Under the pieces are notes generated by a model that worked only from the letters and a program-made list of their open reading frames with translations, searched no databases and had not been told where the DNA came from. This document shows, piece after piece, positions 24,508 through 36,577 of a stretch of DNA of 64,000 nt. The stretch comes from Melampsora larici-populina 98AG31 (Eukaryota; Basidiomycota; Pucciniomycetes; Pucciniales; Melampsoraceae): positions 221,685-285,684 of the forward strand of contig NW_006768833.1 in NCBI RefSeq assembly GCF_000204055.1, written 5' to 3'. The position numbers were made by a program, and so were the translations under genes. Every line of letters starts with the position of its first letter. Positions within the stretch are counted from its first letter, which is position 1.

Positions 24508-25143
24508 ACTGCTGCCCAGGGTGACATTGTGCGTTGTGTTGTACTCTTTGCAAGTTCCTCATTGATCATTGTGTCTAGTGCTGCTTCCTCCGCTGGGGAT
24601 TATGGGATCATCTTACCTGCCTGAGGTGTTGCACCAGCAATTAGGTCAACTTGGAAATAACAATGGATGTGAGGAGGTAAGATATTATCATGCTGCTTTT
24701 CTTGACCATGTTGACAAACCATTGATAGCAAGTCAGGACTAATTCTTCTGTTGATTTTACTGGTTGATATTTTGCTTTGTCTGCAGCCAATTCTGCCAAC
24801 ACATTCCAGGAGGCACTTGCTGCGCATGGCAATGGGACAGCACTGTATCTGGAACATTGAAGCTTGTCAACTGATTCATGGGTATGGGTCTTTTTGGTAA
24901 AAAACTCACCTTGTGGGGGCTTAATCTTTGTTCTCAAGATGGCCCACTCATCAACATTCCTAGCTTTCCCCATCTGGTCCTCAAGGCAATCTGGAGTGTT
25001 TGTCTAATCAGGCAACACCATTTCTACAGTTGGAGCTTTGGGATATGAGGTTGGATGTGGCCTTTGTTGATTCCTATTTTGGATCTATCCTGTGGTAGAA
25101 AATGTACATTCTTTCTCTGTGGTGGGGATAGTTTGTAAGGTAA

Positions 25144-25819
25144 GAGCACCCACTATGGGTGCAGCAAACATGAGTTTTATCATAGCTTTACTGCTAAAAC
25201 TTACACAGGTCCAATATGGACCTGTCTTAGACTCACGGTCCATTTGGCTGCATCAAATCATGAATCAAGCTTGTATAACTTTACACAAGCTTGATTCATG
25301 TTTTATCTTAGGATTTGACACATCAAATCAGTCAACCAGGTCATCCATGACTTGGTTTTTTGAACTCTGCTCCCAAAACTTTGTTGGCTCACCACTTCAG
25401 CAACTCACACTTGACTATCTCCTTTTGACTTTCCCCTTCAACATGTTGGTTTCACCACCTGCCTCTAAAACTTCAAACACCAAACCCAATTTCTTGATAT
25501 CTGTGGATACAATTCTGGGGAGGTGGTGGAGGTATAGGAGGCTTATTGAAGAGGAAATCAAAGGCTATTTGCTTGTGGTCTTGTTTCTCCTTGTTGTCAT
25601 TCAAAGACTTAAAAAGAGAATCAATTGTTCTTTTCAATCAAGCAGGCATTGAGATGTGATTTTTTTGGACATATTTTCAAAAATATATGATATTTCAATT
25701 TGTGACTTTGCCACTGTGGGATCACCTGAATCACAGTAATTTATTGTTGGTAAATTACACCCCATCGTGCTTGGGACCACAACAAGTACAATAAAACACC
25801 CTCAATATAGTGGGTGCTC
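25144..25819. mobile_element. Non-autonomous TIR element, 676 bp, TSD TAA
   Basis: A 13-bp perfect terminal inverted repeat (GAGCACCCACTAT at 25144 and ATAGTGGGTGCTC ending 25819) is flanked by TAA at 25141-25143 and 25820-25822. Two strong hairpins lie inside: 25205-25225 (ACAGGTCCA-ATA-TGGACCTGT) and 25260-25299 (ATGAATCAAGCTTGT, a short loop, and its complement). There is no transposase. The 3-bp TAA target suggests a PIF/Harbinger-type mover (inference). Confidence 0.72.
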
Positions 25820-26435
25820 TAAGATTTCTGGATTCACATTTCAGGGGTGTGATGTCAGATAAAATAACAGCCCCCTTGTAGCTTTCCCTAGCAATCCCCT
25901 TCTGGGCCCCAAGGGAATCTGAGGTGTTTTTTTGGGTTGGGAAAAGCCTAGTTGATGGCTGTGATGCTGTGTGGTAGATCTTTGAGACATGGTTTTCCAT
26001 TCTTTTAATCAATACATACAATGAATATTCTTGTGCAGCCATGGAAAGAATGGCATTGTATGAGTCTTTGATTTGGGTAACTAAATATCTTGTTTTTGAT
26101 TCATTTTTTTTCAATGAATAGTTCAGAATCCTGTGCAACAGTACACAAAACTCAGTTGATGCCATCTACTTCTCTGGAAGTTTTCTGGGTTGATACCTGC
26201 AAGCCTGTTAAACTCATCAGAAACAATTCCCAGTACCACATGTGTCAAAGCACAATTGATCAACACATGAGCTTGGGTATGATCAGGGTTGGGGGAAGTG
26301 GCACAGAAAGTCTTGATAGGGAAATAGATGTAAACACACAAGAATCTGTCAAGTTCTTTGAACTTGGTTGTAAAGAATTTGATTCCTTCACTATTTGGCC
26401 CTACTATTGCCCAAGGTTGGCACATCAGTCACTCT

Positions 26436-26617
26436 CACTGTGAATATAATGTATTTTTACAAGGTGAAAAATGATTACATTTATTTCACAAAGTGATCAA
26501 AAATGCATCAATTCTGCATTAATTCTGCATTTTTCTGCATTAATTCTGCACTGTTAATCATTTTGTGCATTAAACTCAATCATTTTCACCTTGGAAAAAT
26601 ACATTATTTTTGCAGTG
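26436..26617. mobile_element. CACTA-like MITE, 182 bp, TSD TCT
   Basis: The ends begin CACTG and share an imperfect inverted repeat of about 40 bp (ATAATGTATTTTT then CAAGGTGAAAA then TGATT in both arms). TCT is duplicated at 26433-26435 and 26618-26620. CACTR termini with a 3-bp duplication fit a CACTA (EnSpm) derivative. The centre contains three TTCTGCATTAA-like repeats. Confidence 0.75.
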
Positions 26618-27692
26618 TCTCAAGCACTGCCTTCTTTGGACCAGTCCACCCTTGAATTGTTACCTGTTAAAGCACCTTCTGATGCTGCAACTTTGGCCTC
26701 CAATTCTACCTCCTTGCATTTTCCTGGTCCTTTCCTACCACTGGCACCACCCTCATGTCCTCTTCCTCCACACCAACAACCTGAATGACCTGCACTCTAC
26801 ACTTGAAACCAATCCAATGATATTCCTCCAACAATATGTTGAGCCTTGCCAATAAAATGTCTATGGGGACCGTGTCTAAAGTTGGGCAATGGTAGTGGGA
26901 TCTACAATTTCACCCCTCAAGGAATTGTTTATTTTACATGCCAGTTAGGGTAACTGCAATCCTATATAATATATGAACCCAATTGCTAAGGCTATGTGGA
27001 AGTTTTATTATCTCCCTGTACACACTCCTCTTGGTTCAATGTGAGACTCAAGTCTAATGATTTTGTAGATAGTCTTGAAAGTACAGGAAAATATCTGAAG
27101 GTGATTCCAAGTGCTGCTTTGAAGTTTCATTTGATAAACCTCAAAGCTTTGCAAGGTGCATTTGGAAAAGAAAGAAGACTATGACCTACTATGTATAATC
27201 ACATATCAACACAAGCATGTGTGCATTGCATCCATGGCAGCTAGATTTTAGTGCCAAAGTTTACCAAGAAAGAAATTCAAAGGGTCTTTAATTTGTTTGT
27301 TCATCTGAAGCCACAATAATTTATTTTGCAAAGATCAGAAGTTATAAAACCAAACTTGCTCAGAAGTGAAAGGTTTCCTTGGCCAGCCTTGGGCCTAGAC
27401 AGAATTTTTCAGTGAGTTGCTTGCAAGAGGGGTGGTTAAAGAGGGTTGATTGATGTGCCCCATTGAGAAGCTGAATGGGACTGATTGAATATTTACATAA
27501 GTTAAAGGGAAGAATGAGATTGGGGGAGTCGAAATCTAAAAATATCAATTTGATCATCAAAACCTTGGGAGAACTTAATCAAAAGAAAACTACAGGACCA
27601 ATCTCAAGTTTTGTAAACTCTTCAAACTTCCAAACAAGGAAATCACCTTCAACATCAAATCATTTGGAAACGGATCGATCGATTAATTGGAT

Positions 27693-30600
27693 ATGAGTGA
27701 ATCCAATAAAACTCCATCAAGACCACTTCTTAATTCAAAACAAAACTCATTAAGGACTCATGATCCAGAAAATATTAAAGTCATTGTTAGGTAACTTCAC
27801 CCGCTTTCAATCTCATCCCTGCATATGAATCTGAAAAACTAACTCTTGACTTTGTTTCGAATGAATGTTTTACTCAGACTTAGACCTACTTTACAAGTTG
27901 GACTCCAAACTTCAGATCGAGCTTGTCCTTCCCCTAATTTGGTATCTCGTATAAGAGCCATTCCTCTTTACGATCAACCAGTCGAATGTCCTTATACACT
28001 TCAACCTGATCAAGCTTCAATTTTGGCTGGTGGATCTTGGTACACGTTTGGTCAGTCACTTTTTCAAATGATCACATCATCCATTTCTAAGCCTTCTCAT
28101 TCAAATCTTATTTCCAAATGAAACAGCACCCTTTATCTAATCAAACATTTTCCTTACATCAATTCATAACATACAAACAGATGGAGTTCATACACCTTCA
28201 AGTACTACGGGAGAAATTTATGAAACACATTTAGCACCTATGATTCGAGATGCAGTAGAAGGTTATAATTCCACATTATTTGCATATGGAGCTACAGGCA
28301 GTGGAAAGAGTCATTCAATGATTGGAAGTGAAAAAGAAATCGGAATCGTACCTAGAGCGATAGATGATGTGTTTGATTTAATTGAACAAGATCAAGAAAG
28401 AGAATATGTGATTAGAGTTTCATATTTAGAAATTTATAATGAACAATTAGTAGATTTACTTTCGATTGATCAACAACCCAATTCGATACCAAAGATACAT
28501 GAAGATCGTCAAGGTAGAATATTTGTTAGACCATTAGTTTCCACACCTTGTGCTGATGCAGAAGATGTGATGAATTTATTGATCTTGGGAGAATCGAGAA
28601 GAAAGATTGAATCAACTGAATGGAATCAAAGGTCTTCTAGAGCTCATGCAATCCTTTCTTTGGTGATCGAAAGTAGACCAGTGATTGGTCAGATTGGATT
28701 TCCTATTACTTCAGATTCGATTCGAGAAGTTACACTTAATACTCAATCTCGTCAACATCTTTCGACGGATTCATCTTCTCATACTCATGAAGGAAATCAT
28801 GAAACTTTAGATGCTGAAATGTTTCTTGGTACTGGACCTGGTAAACTTCCTATCACACCTAGTGTTGCTCGGTTTAAACAACTTTCCAATAAACCTAATC
28901 CTTCACCAGATGGTAGCATTAGAATCAGTCAATTGGTAAAGTTTTCTTCCATCAATCAACAGATCACCTTCAAGAATCCGGTTCTTCTTGATAACTAATT
29001 TGTTTCTTTTCTTTTGTGTGGTGAATTCCAGAACCTTGTGGATCTAGCTGGATCCGAGAAATTAACAGATAACGAAGCAAGAAATAAAGAAGCAGGTTAT
29101 ATAAAAAAATCATTATTAGCACTTCAAACAGTCGTCTCAAGTTTAACCGAATTAAGTAGTTCAACTTCTTCAAGTAATTCAAATAGTCAAAAACATAGAT
29201 TACTACATATTCCATATCGAAACTCACAATTAACTAGATTATTACAAACTTCACTTTCAGGTAATGCTAAAGTGGCTTTTCTTTGTACGATTTCACCTGA
29301 TCCAGATTGTGAAGTTGAAACACTTTCTACTTTAAGATTTGCTGCTGGTGCTAAAAAAGTGGTCACTAAAGCTGAATTAGGTCAGGTGGTCGATCGGGCT
29401 ACTTTATTACAAGCTTTAGAATCTAAGGTTTTGGAACTTCAAGCTGCTCTTTTAACTAATGCTGATTATACTGAGGCACTTGAACGTGAACGTGATGAAG
29501 CTATTGAAAGAGCTGATGGGGCCGCCAAGATCTGTGATGATGTAAGTACTCGAGTGTTATTTTCTTTTCGGTTTGATATTTTCTTTCTAGGCATTGATAT
29601 TTGTCTCCAAATGTAAAACGCAAAGTATGAAAGCAAATTAGCAGAACTAGAAACACTAAGAACACCACTGAAAGAACAACATGATCATTTGCGAAGGTTG
29701 ATCTTGACTGGATCACCACATAGTTCATATGCTAATCAAGTCACAATCGATCAACACGCTTTGAGTCCGAGTACAGCTGCTACGATTGGACCACGAAGAA
29801 GATCGACTGTTAAAAGAGCTTCTAGACTATCTGAAGTGGCTATTGCTACTCCTAATTCTACACCTGGTTCTAAAGTTAGTTGGAAGGAGTTATTATTTGG
29901 TGATAGCGTTTCAGCTGCTGCTGTATGTTTGAATTTTTTAGTTGTTTGACTTGGCTTTCAAGTCGTTTAACCAGTCAGTTTGTTAGTCTGCTCTAACTTT
30001 TTCTTTCTTTGGTATATAGCATACGAAAAAAGATGTGGTGGAACCAGAGGTTAAACTAGAAGGAGACGGAAGATCACAAGATTCTCAAGAACTTCATCTT
30101 ACGATTGCTAAACTTGAAGCCACTTTAGCTGAGTCTGAAGATACACATGCTGGAGAAGTACGAGACTTTATTCCTGTTTCTTGATTTGGCGATGTTTTTT
30201 GACGAAAAGGAATTTTTCATTTGGGTTGTAGGTGTTTGAATTGAGAGCTGAGATTGAAAATTTGAATACGACGATTAGGGAAATGGAAGAAAAAGAAGAA
30301 GAAAGAGTGAGTAAAACTCAAGACTGGATGTATATATGAAAATGTAAAGAAAAGGCACTGATCATTTGGTTTTGGTTTGAGAGTAGATCATGGATTTGAA
30401 AAGGAGTCATGAACAAGAATTAGAAGATCTTAAAGGACAAATCTCAAGATTAGAAACAAGATTAGAAACAGAGGTATCTCTTGGTACCTTTTTTCAAAAT
30501 TAAACTATGAAACATACATTAATTCAACTAAGAATTCTTTTGTTTTGCCTTGATGTGTGTGTGTGTTTCCTAGAGGATAGGTAAATTGAAGACTTTGATT

Positions 30601-30861
30601 CAAATCAAAGGTGAAGAAGAAGAAAATAGAAGATGTTCAGAAATCACATTGAATGGAGAAGAATTAGAAGATGATCGAATTCCTACACCTCCTTCTCCTA
30701 TAATCGAAATGAGTCCTAAAAAGAAAAAAAGAGGTAGGGTAGGTAAATCTAAAGAAGGTAAACCTAAGATCGGATCTGAAGGGAGCAGACCACAACAAGT
30801 TAGAAGGTCAACGAGAGTGAATTCGAATAAAGGAATTGATACCAATGAGAATGTAGGATGA
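27693..30861 (+). CDS. Kinesin-7-like (CENP-E/Kip2-type) motor protein, 9 exons
   Basis: Exons 27693-27790, 27878-28050, 28181-28935, 29032-29541, 29626-29922, 30020-30157, 30232-30306, 30387-30473 and 30574-30861 join in phase to 806 residues. The N-terminal motor starts with IKVIVRLRP. Its P-loop is YGATGSGKSHSMIG, switch I is NQRSSRAHA (usually NxxSSRSH) and switch II is DLAGSEKL, followed by IPYRNSQLTRLLQTSLSGNAKVAFLCTISP. The VIRVSYLEIYNEQLVDLL block and the motor-N layout point to kinesin-7. An insertion of about 75 residues lies between the SSRAH strand and DLAGSE. After the motor come coiled-coil segments and a basic tail (KKKKRGRVGKSKEGKPK) that could bind microtubules or act as an NLS. 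The role is presumably plus-end-directed transport or microtubule dynamics. Confidence 0.92.
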
Positions 30862-31728
30862 GATTAGATAGATGTGCATTAGAGTTTATTGAGTTTTTGT
30901 TTGTTTGTTGATTGTTTTTTTAGGTTTCTTATGTTTTTGTTTTGTTTGCAAAAAAGTTGAAGATCATCAATTTTGTGAAATCCGTAGAATTTTGTAAATA
31001 TATCATCATCATCATCTTATCATTTAAATCGTCATTTTGTTCCTCTCATCATTTTCTTTTTGGTCAACGTTTAATCAATCATCTTTTTTCTCACTTTTTG
31101 ATATTTCGTTTTTACTTTTGTTTTTCTATAAATGGACTTTGAATTATTATGATCATATACCTCTCTTTGTTATGCTTCATACATGTCTTTTGCAAATCAT
31201 CAAATCATGAATTGGCAACTTGATTGGATTCTTTTTGTGAATTCATGGTTACTTTTTTTTCAACGTGAACTTCATTATCGATTATATCACTTTACAAAAA
31301 AGATTACAAGCTCTTGAAATTCAATAAACTCCCATGATATCGTTACATAACTTTAGAAGTAAGACATAAAATCATCTGGTCCATTCAATTTGAAGGGTTC
31401 AGTCACAGACTGTAACCAACTTTCACCAAAACGAGGTGTAAACTGGGAAAGAATATAAAATGATTATTAGAAACTTCAAATTCAAAAATGCAAGCACAAA
31501 AGAATAGAAGAAAAATAAGAAAATATGTTGTCCTTCAAGGTATCAAAAGAATTGAATAGGTTGATTAATTATGGGAAAAAAATAAAAGATGAAAGACGAA
31601 TAAAAAACTTTCTGGTGCTTGGAAGACCAAAGGAACAAGTATCGAAAACAAGGATAAGTACCAAGAAGATTAACTTAAAAAAAAGAATCAAACTTACTTA
31701 ACATTAAAACACTCACAAACAGAACAAA
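30862..31728. other. Intergenic region between convergent genes
   Basis: This AT-rich stretch separates the 3' end of the kinesin (+) from the 3' end of the basic-protein gene (-). Only short frames occur. It presumably holds both 3' UTRs. No repeat or mobile-element signature was seen. Confidence 0.6.
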
Positions 31729-33178
31729 TCATCTGGCCACTCCAATCATTTCTCTAGTATCAGTATTAGTATTACGACCAAATTGAGCTTGTTGTGCAGA
31801 TTCAAGTGAAATCAATTTAGGTTTTCTTGTAATGATTTGATCATGAAAGAAATCATTTGAAGTATAATTTGTATTTGAGATTATATTAGAATAAGTTGAT
31901 TGAATGATGGCTTCTGCTTCTGTTTGACTATCAGGTATAACTTTAATTGATAAATTCTTTTTGAATTGTTTTTTGGATTTGGTTTGAGGTTTTGGTTTGG
32001 AGGTTGGTCTGGATTTTTTTAGTTTACGTCTGGTTGGTGTGGTTGGTGTGGTTGGGGTTGATTTGTCTTCTTGATGAGGAGTTTTTTTGAAGATTTTAAA
32101 TCCTTGAAATCTCATTTTATCTTTCTGAGTTTGAGTTTGAGTTTGTTCTTCGACTTTTTGAGGGGGTTGAATTGGATCGATTTCTTGGGTTTGGTTTTGA
32201 TTTACTAAGGTCTTACTAAGCGATGCGTATGACCAAGGACTCCAACCCATGAGAAGTTCTGCAATTTCTTTTGAGAATTCTGGATTAGGATTATCTTCTG
32301 ATTGGTTTAAAGAATCTGTTCTGTCTTCTAACAAAAGCAAGAAAAAAATCAATCAGTGGTTTGTAAGTAGAATCGGATTAATTGGAAAAAAGTGATAACT
32401 TACCATCTAAGAATTCTTCTTTGATTTCTTCAGATCTCTCTATTTCTTCAATATTTTTTGGATCCAAATTAGGACTTGGAGGAATTAAGACAATAGTAGG
32501 TAGTGTTGAGGATATCGGATTGAAATTATTTAATTTCTGATCATCATTCTCATCTTCATCTTCATCCGAAGTAGTATAATTTAAATTATTTTGTAACTTG
32601 ACAATCGAACTCCAATCGTCATGATAACTAGGAAAGAGTTGTATAACCTTTGATGAAGTTTCAATTAAATTCACAGATGATGTGCTGTTAGTAGTAATAG
32701 CCTTGGTGATATCGAAATCGAAAATTGGGCTTGGTTGGGAATTATAATTTAGGGAAGAAATTCTATTCAGACTGCTTTGATTTGATGTAAGACCAGGTAT
32801 GAGGCAATCTGGTATAGCAGATATAGAAGACTTTTGAGGTATATAACGATTTGTGATCTGATTTGAGCTTCCCAAACTTGGATTGATGAGTTGTGATGAG
32901 TTTTTGGGTTGTTGTACTGGTCGCTTGCGTGGTGGTCGCTTGATACAGTCAGTAGGAGTAAGAACCGAACTTGATGGTTTCGAATTCACATCAATCTCAT
33001 TCAGAATCAAAGCTTGATTTTGAGTTTTTTGATTCTCAAGTTGTTTTGGAATCAAATCAAATTCACCTAAAGTGCTTGATGTTATTGAGTTAGACTGTGA
33101 TTTTTTAAGTAGGATTAGAGAATTGGTATGATGTAGAATTGGTCGCTTACGAGATGGTGTTGGTTTTGCTGAAGTCAT
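31729..33178 (-). CDS. Hypothetical basic, probably nuclear protein, 2 exons
   Basis: Minus-strand exon 1 is 33178-32404 and exon 2 is 32327-31729. The intron has a good GTAAGT donor and TTGTTAG acceptor in phase 1, giving 457 residues. I do not recognise the family. The N-terminus contains three similar basic patches (PSRKRPI, IKRPPRKRPVQQ and later RRKLKKSRPTSKPKPQTKSKKQFKKN) that look like nuclear-localisation or DNA-binding segments. An acidic stretch (TTSDEDEDENDD) lies mid-protein and a short tryptophan motif, MGWSPWSYASL, just after the splice. Long Ser/Asn/Gln-rich parts are likely disordered. The consistent splice and long open frames support a real gene. The function is unknown. Confidence 0.72.
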
Positions 33179-34846
33179 CTCTATACTTGTGGAAATTGAT
33201 TGATTCTAAGGAAAGTTTTGAGAGATAGACCGCTAGTCTTATTAAAGATTGAGCAATGATGACTTGGGTAAAGTGGAATATCGACGAATGATTTTTAAAA
33301 TGAGTGTGTGTTATAGACAAAAGGAGGGTTGCAGAGAGAGAAATGACTTGAAAGACCCCTTTATGTTAGAACAAGAGTTACGGTTTGGTGGATTGTTTTG
33401 AATTTGTAGATAGAAAGGAGTACTATTATCATTTTTCTTAAAAGGTTCAAGTTGTACTTTCTCAGAATGCTCATTACATTTCATCGATCTTCTTCTAAAG
33501 AATTGTCATGGAGAAATGAAATCAAAACTGAAAAGCTCAGCAAAGAAAAAGTGAGCGAAAAGTTAAGCCAGGCTTTAATCGACAGCTTTAATCATTCGGA
33601 ATGTTTTTCGGGTGCTTTTCAAAATTATCGATCAGTCAAAAGTACATCTTGACTTTCGAACCATTCCAAATCGATCAGGAAAAAGAAACGTTGAACCAAG
33701 GTTCCTTGAAAGGATAGAGACGAAGCAATACAAAACCTCAGGTAAGTTCCAATGAGTTCATCTCTAGACTCTATGAGGTATGAAATCTTTCTATGATATT
33801 CTTTTCAATCGATACTCAAGCAAGACCTAGAGTGCTCTTGCCGGAAATCTTCCATTGTTCATAAAGCCCCTCTGCGCGGCTACGTCCACGCCCTCGCAGA
33901 GAGGGCTTTGTTGAGCTAATTTCAATTCGATGATCAAGTCTTGATTTCTCAATATTATTATCGGGGTATCTCGATTTGAAGAACAGGAATGAAACTTGAC
34001 ATTTTCCATACCCAACTTCATCTGACCTGAACCAATACGTTGAATTTGCACTTGATGATGAACCCTTTGCGATATCCCTGGAGCTATTCAATTAATTTTA
34101 ACCATAAAACCTTATCAATCGCTTGACCTCAAAATAGAAGGTCATATTGACGCCCAAAGAAAACTAAAAAGTTAAATCTAAAATAAAATTATCCGCTTAT
34201 CAAACTTGAAGAATGATCACATTTTTGATCTACACTTTTTTCCCAAATCCTACATCAAGCCCTTTCTCCTATATCAGTCGCGTGATTAAAAAAAGGTATT
34301 CCGTTGCGGGCTTTAAGAGAAATCATGAGGTTGAAGATCTGATGACTTTTTAGGATTTGATATATATGATGATGATGATGATCCTGAGTTTACGAATGTC
34401 GATATATACCCTATTTCCACTGACAGCCAAGAACCAGAAAAAAGGGTGAAACCGAAAGTAAGTCACTCACAATTTTTCATTTTTTGTTCATCTCGCGTAT
34501 CAAAGATAAATGCTCATCTCGAACCTTTCCCTCTCCTTATCTCTCAATCTTCATCTTCGTCAAAATCAAAACCTCAATAATTTTAATTTCCTGAGTTGAA
34601 TTTCAAGTTTAGTTTAGATCTTCATCTTTCCATCAAATCTCCTGATTATCAGCGTCACAACAAACCTACTTTTCTCCATTCTTACATACTTCATCCTACG
34701 GATTGGGTTCGAGATCTTTGAGATTATATTCTGAATGTTCATTTTTTTTCCAAAAAAGAAACTTCTTCGATTTATAAAATAGTTTGATATCACACTGATC
34801 TTTAAACTTGGTCTCTTTAACAAATCAACAAATCAACCCGCCCACA
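33179..34846. other. Intergenic, with an exon-like scrap and a perfect hairpin
   Basis: The promoter of the basic-protein gene lies at the left and that of the coiled-coil gene at the right. At 33863-33909 AAAGCCCCTCTGCG faces CGCAGAGAGGGCTTT, a near-perfect hairpin, GC-rich in an AT-rich setting. At 34353-34459 an acceptor-like TTTTTAG is followed by an open stretch (FDIYDDDDDPEFTNVDIYP) ending at a GTAAGT, which looks like an exon, but I cannot connect it to others. Open frames at 33452-33652 and 33816-34091 are unrecognised. Confidence 0.45.
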
Positions 34847-36577
34847 ATGTCGTGCCTTACTCCCCTTCTGAGATCACCTAGTCGTTCATCTTTACTTCCT
34901 GCTGAACTCGCTCAGATTCACTTAAATATCTCTCAAAACTTGTCAGTTTTACTCCTTTTGACTGATTTCCTTACAAAAAAAGAATGGAATGGATTCCATA
35001 AATTGCTCAATCTGTTTTTTCTTTGTATTCATTCTTTGAGTAATAGGTTAAGGGAAGCGCAATTATTGGCTCAGGTTGACGCGATCGAAGCCGAGTGGTA
35101 AATGATTTTCACCTACCAAAAATAATATAAATGGTTAGGAAAGAAAACTGGATATAGTTTGATGATTATTTTTATTTTCCGAAAAGTCAACAAGCAGAAT
35201 TAGAACATCGCTCAATCTTACAAGAAATCAATTCCAATCTCACAGACGAAACAATTAGTAAATTCGATACACCAATCTCAACCATCTCAACCATCCAAGT
35301 ACCATCACCTCTCATACCACCTTTACCATCTCCTATGGCTCCTCCTTTATCATCAAGAGGTCCAGTGATGATACCAGTAGGTGAAAGTAAAGAGTTATCA
35401 CCATCAGCTTCATCGCTTTTAAGATCTTTATGGGCTAAGATTGGTTATGAAGGATCAGCTTTTTCTGGTATGCAAGTCGAAATTTCTAAAGAATTATCTC
35501 GTGCGGATTTTGCTAGGTTTGAAAGACAGATGCTTTGTAATGAAATCTTGAGTCTGAGACAAGAGGTAAGTGTTACATTTTTCTTTCAATCTTGAATCAT
35601 CTTTCCTGGTCGATTTTTTTGATATAAATATGATGGATGTAATTTTGGATTCAGAATCAACTAGTTCGACATGAAAGAGACGAATATCATAAAAGAGCAA
35701 GTATAAATCAATCAAATCTAACAAAAGTAATAGCAGCAGAAGATAGAACCTTCAAAACATTAATGTCAGAAAGAGAAATAGCTAAAAATGCCATTCAATC
35801 AGCACAAAAAGGAGTAGAAAAGATTGTCCTTGCAAAAGACAAAGAAGTTCAAAAATCAAAAGCGTTGAATGAAGAACTAGAAAGATTAGATCAAGAAAGA
35901 ATTTCAGCATTTAGGTATGCCAAAAATGCCGAAGAACAAGCTGCAATAGCTAATTTGACGGCTAAAGCTGCTACTGCAGTTGCAGTTAGTGCAGTAAACT
36001 CACATCCAAATACACCACGTCTTTCTTCATACCACAACCCGAATTTAACTTCTTCTTCTTGGGCTTCACCAAGCGCTTCCTATGCTCATTCTTCATCTTT
36101 GGCTAGTCGGTCTCCTTATCCAAATCATTCAAACATACCAAGCTCTAGTTCTTATAATACTGGTGTTGAATCTGGTTGGAGTTTAGATGATGAACAAAAA
36201 CTAATAGCCAAGATGAAAGAAAGAAAAAAAGAAAAGATGATTTCAGAAGAAAGAAGAGCGTTGAATGAGAGAATGTATTCTAGATTAGAACTTGAAAAGT
36301 TAGGTGCAAACTTGGTCAGTGTCTATAAATGATTGAATCCAAAAAAACAAACGTTTTTAAACGATTTCTTAATAAACTAATAAACTTGTTTTCTTATCTT
36401 TCTTTTGATGGTTGGTTTTACACATTTATACGGATTTGTGAAAAGCCTAGTGTTTCACGTAATCCATCACCTTCTTCAAATCAACAGTATCATCACGATC
36501 ATCCTCCAACCCCCAAAAAAGTAGATTGGAATAATCCATTGATAGGTTCTAGTAGTACTACCGCCAAAAGATATTAG
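34847..36577 (+). CDS. Hypothetical coiled-coil protein, 5 exons
   Basis: Exons 34847-34941, 35047-35097, 35187-35565, 35655-36314 and 36446-36577 join in phase (2,2,0,0) to 438 residues. I do not recognise the family. The first two exons form an amphipathic helix (LREAQLLAQVDAIEAEW). Exon 3 continues as a coiled coil, then a Pro-rich linker (PSPLIPPLPSPMAPPL) and a globular-looking segment (SSLLRSLWAKIGYEGSAF). Exon 4 is mainly coiled coil with many Glu, Lys and Ala residues (EQAAIANLTAKAATAVAV), then a Ser-rich stretch and a second helix (KMKERKKEKMISEERR). Codon use and introns resemble the other host genes. It is probably a structural or cytoskeletal adaptor, which is inference. Confidence 0.72.

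Larger units (their letters stand above)
24508..27692. other. Non-coding or decayed DNA with small TIR elements
   Basis: No host gene is recognised. Several open frames of 60-190 codons occur. The largest, 25092-25652 (+), overlaps a TIR element and two perfect DNA hairpins and has no motif. Two MITE-like elements inside this stretch are listed separately. The last few hundred bases are presumably the kinesin promoter. Confidence 0.5.

Noticed and set aside
25092..25652. 186-codon plus-strand frame
   Set aside because: It crosses the end of a TIR element and two DNA palindromes and shows no motif. Likely chance.
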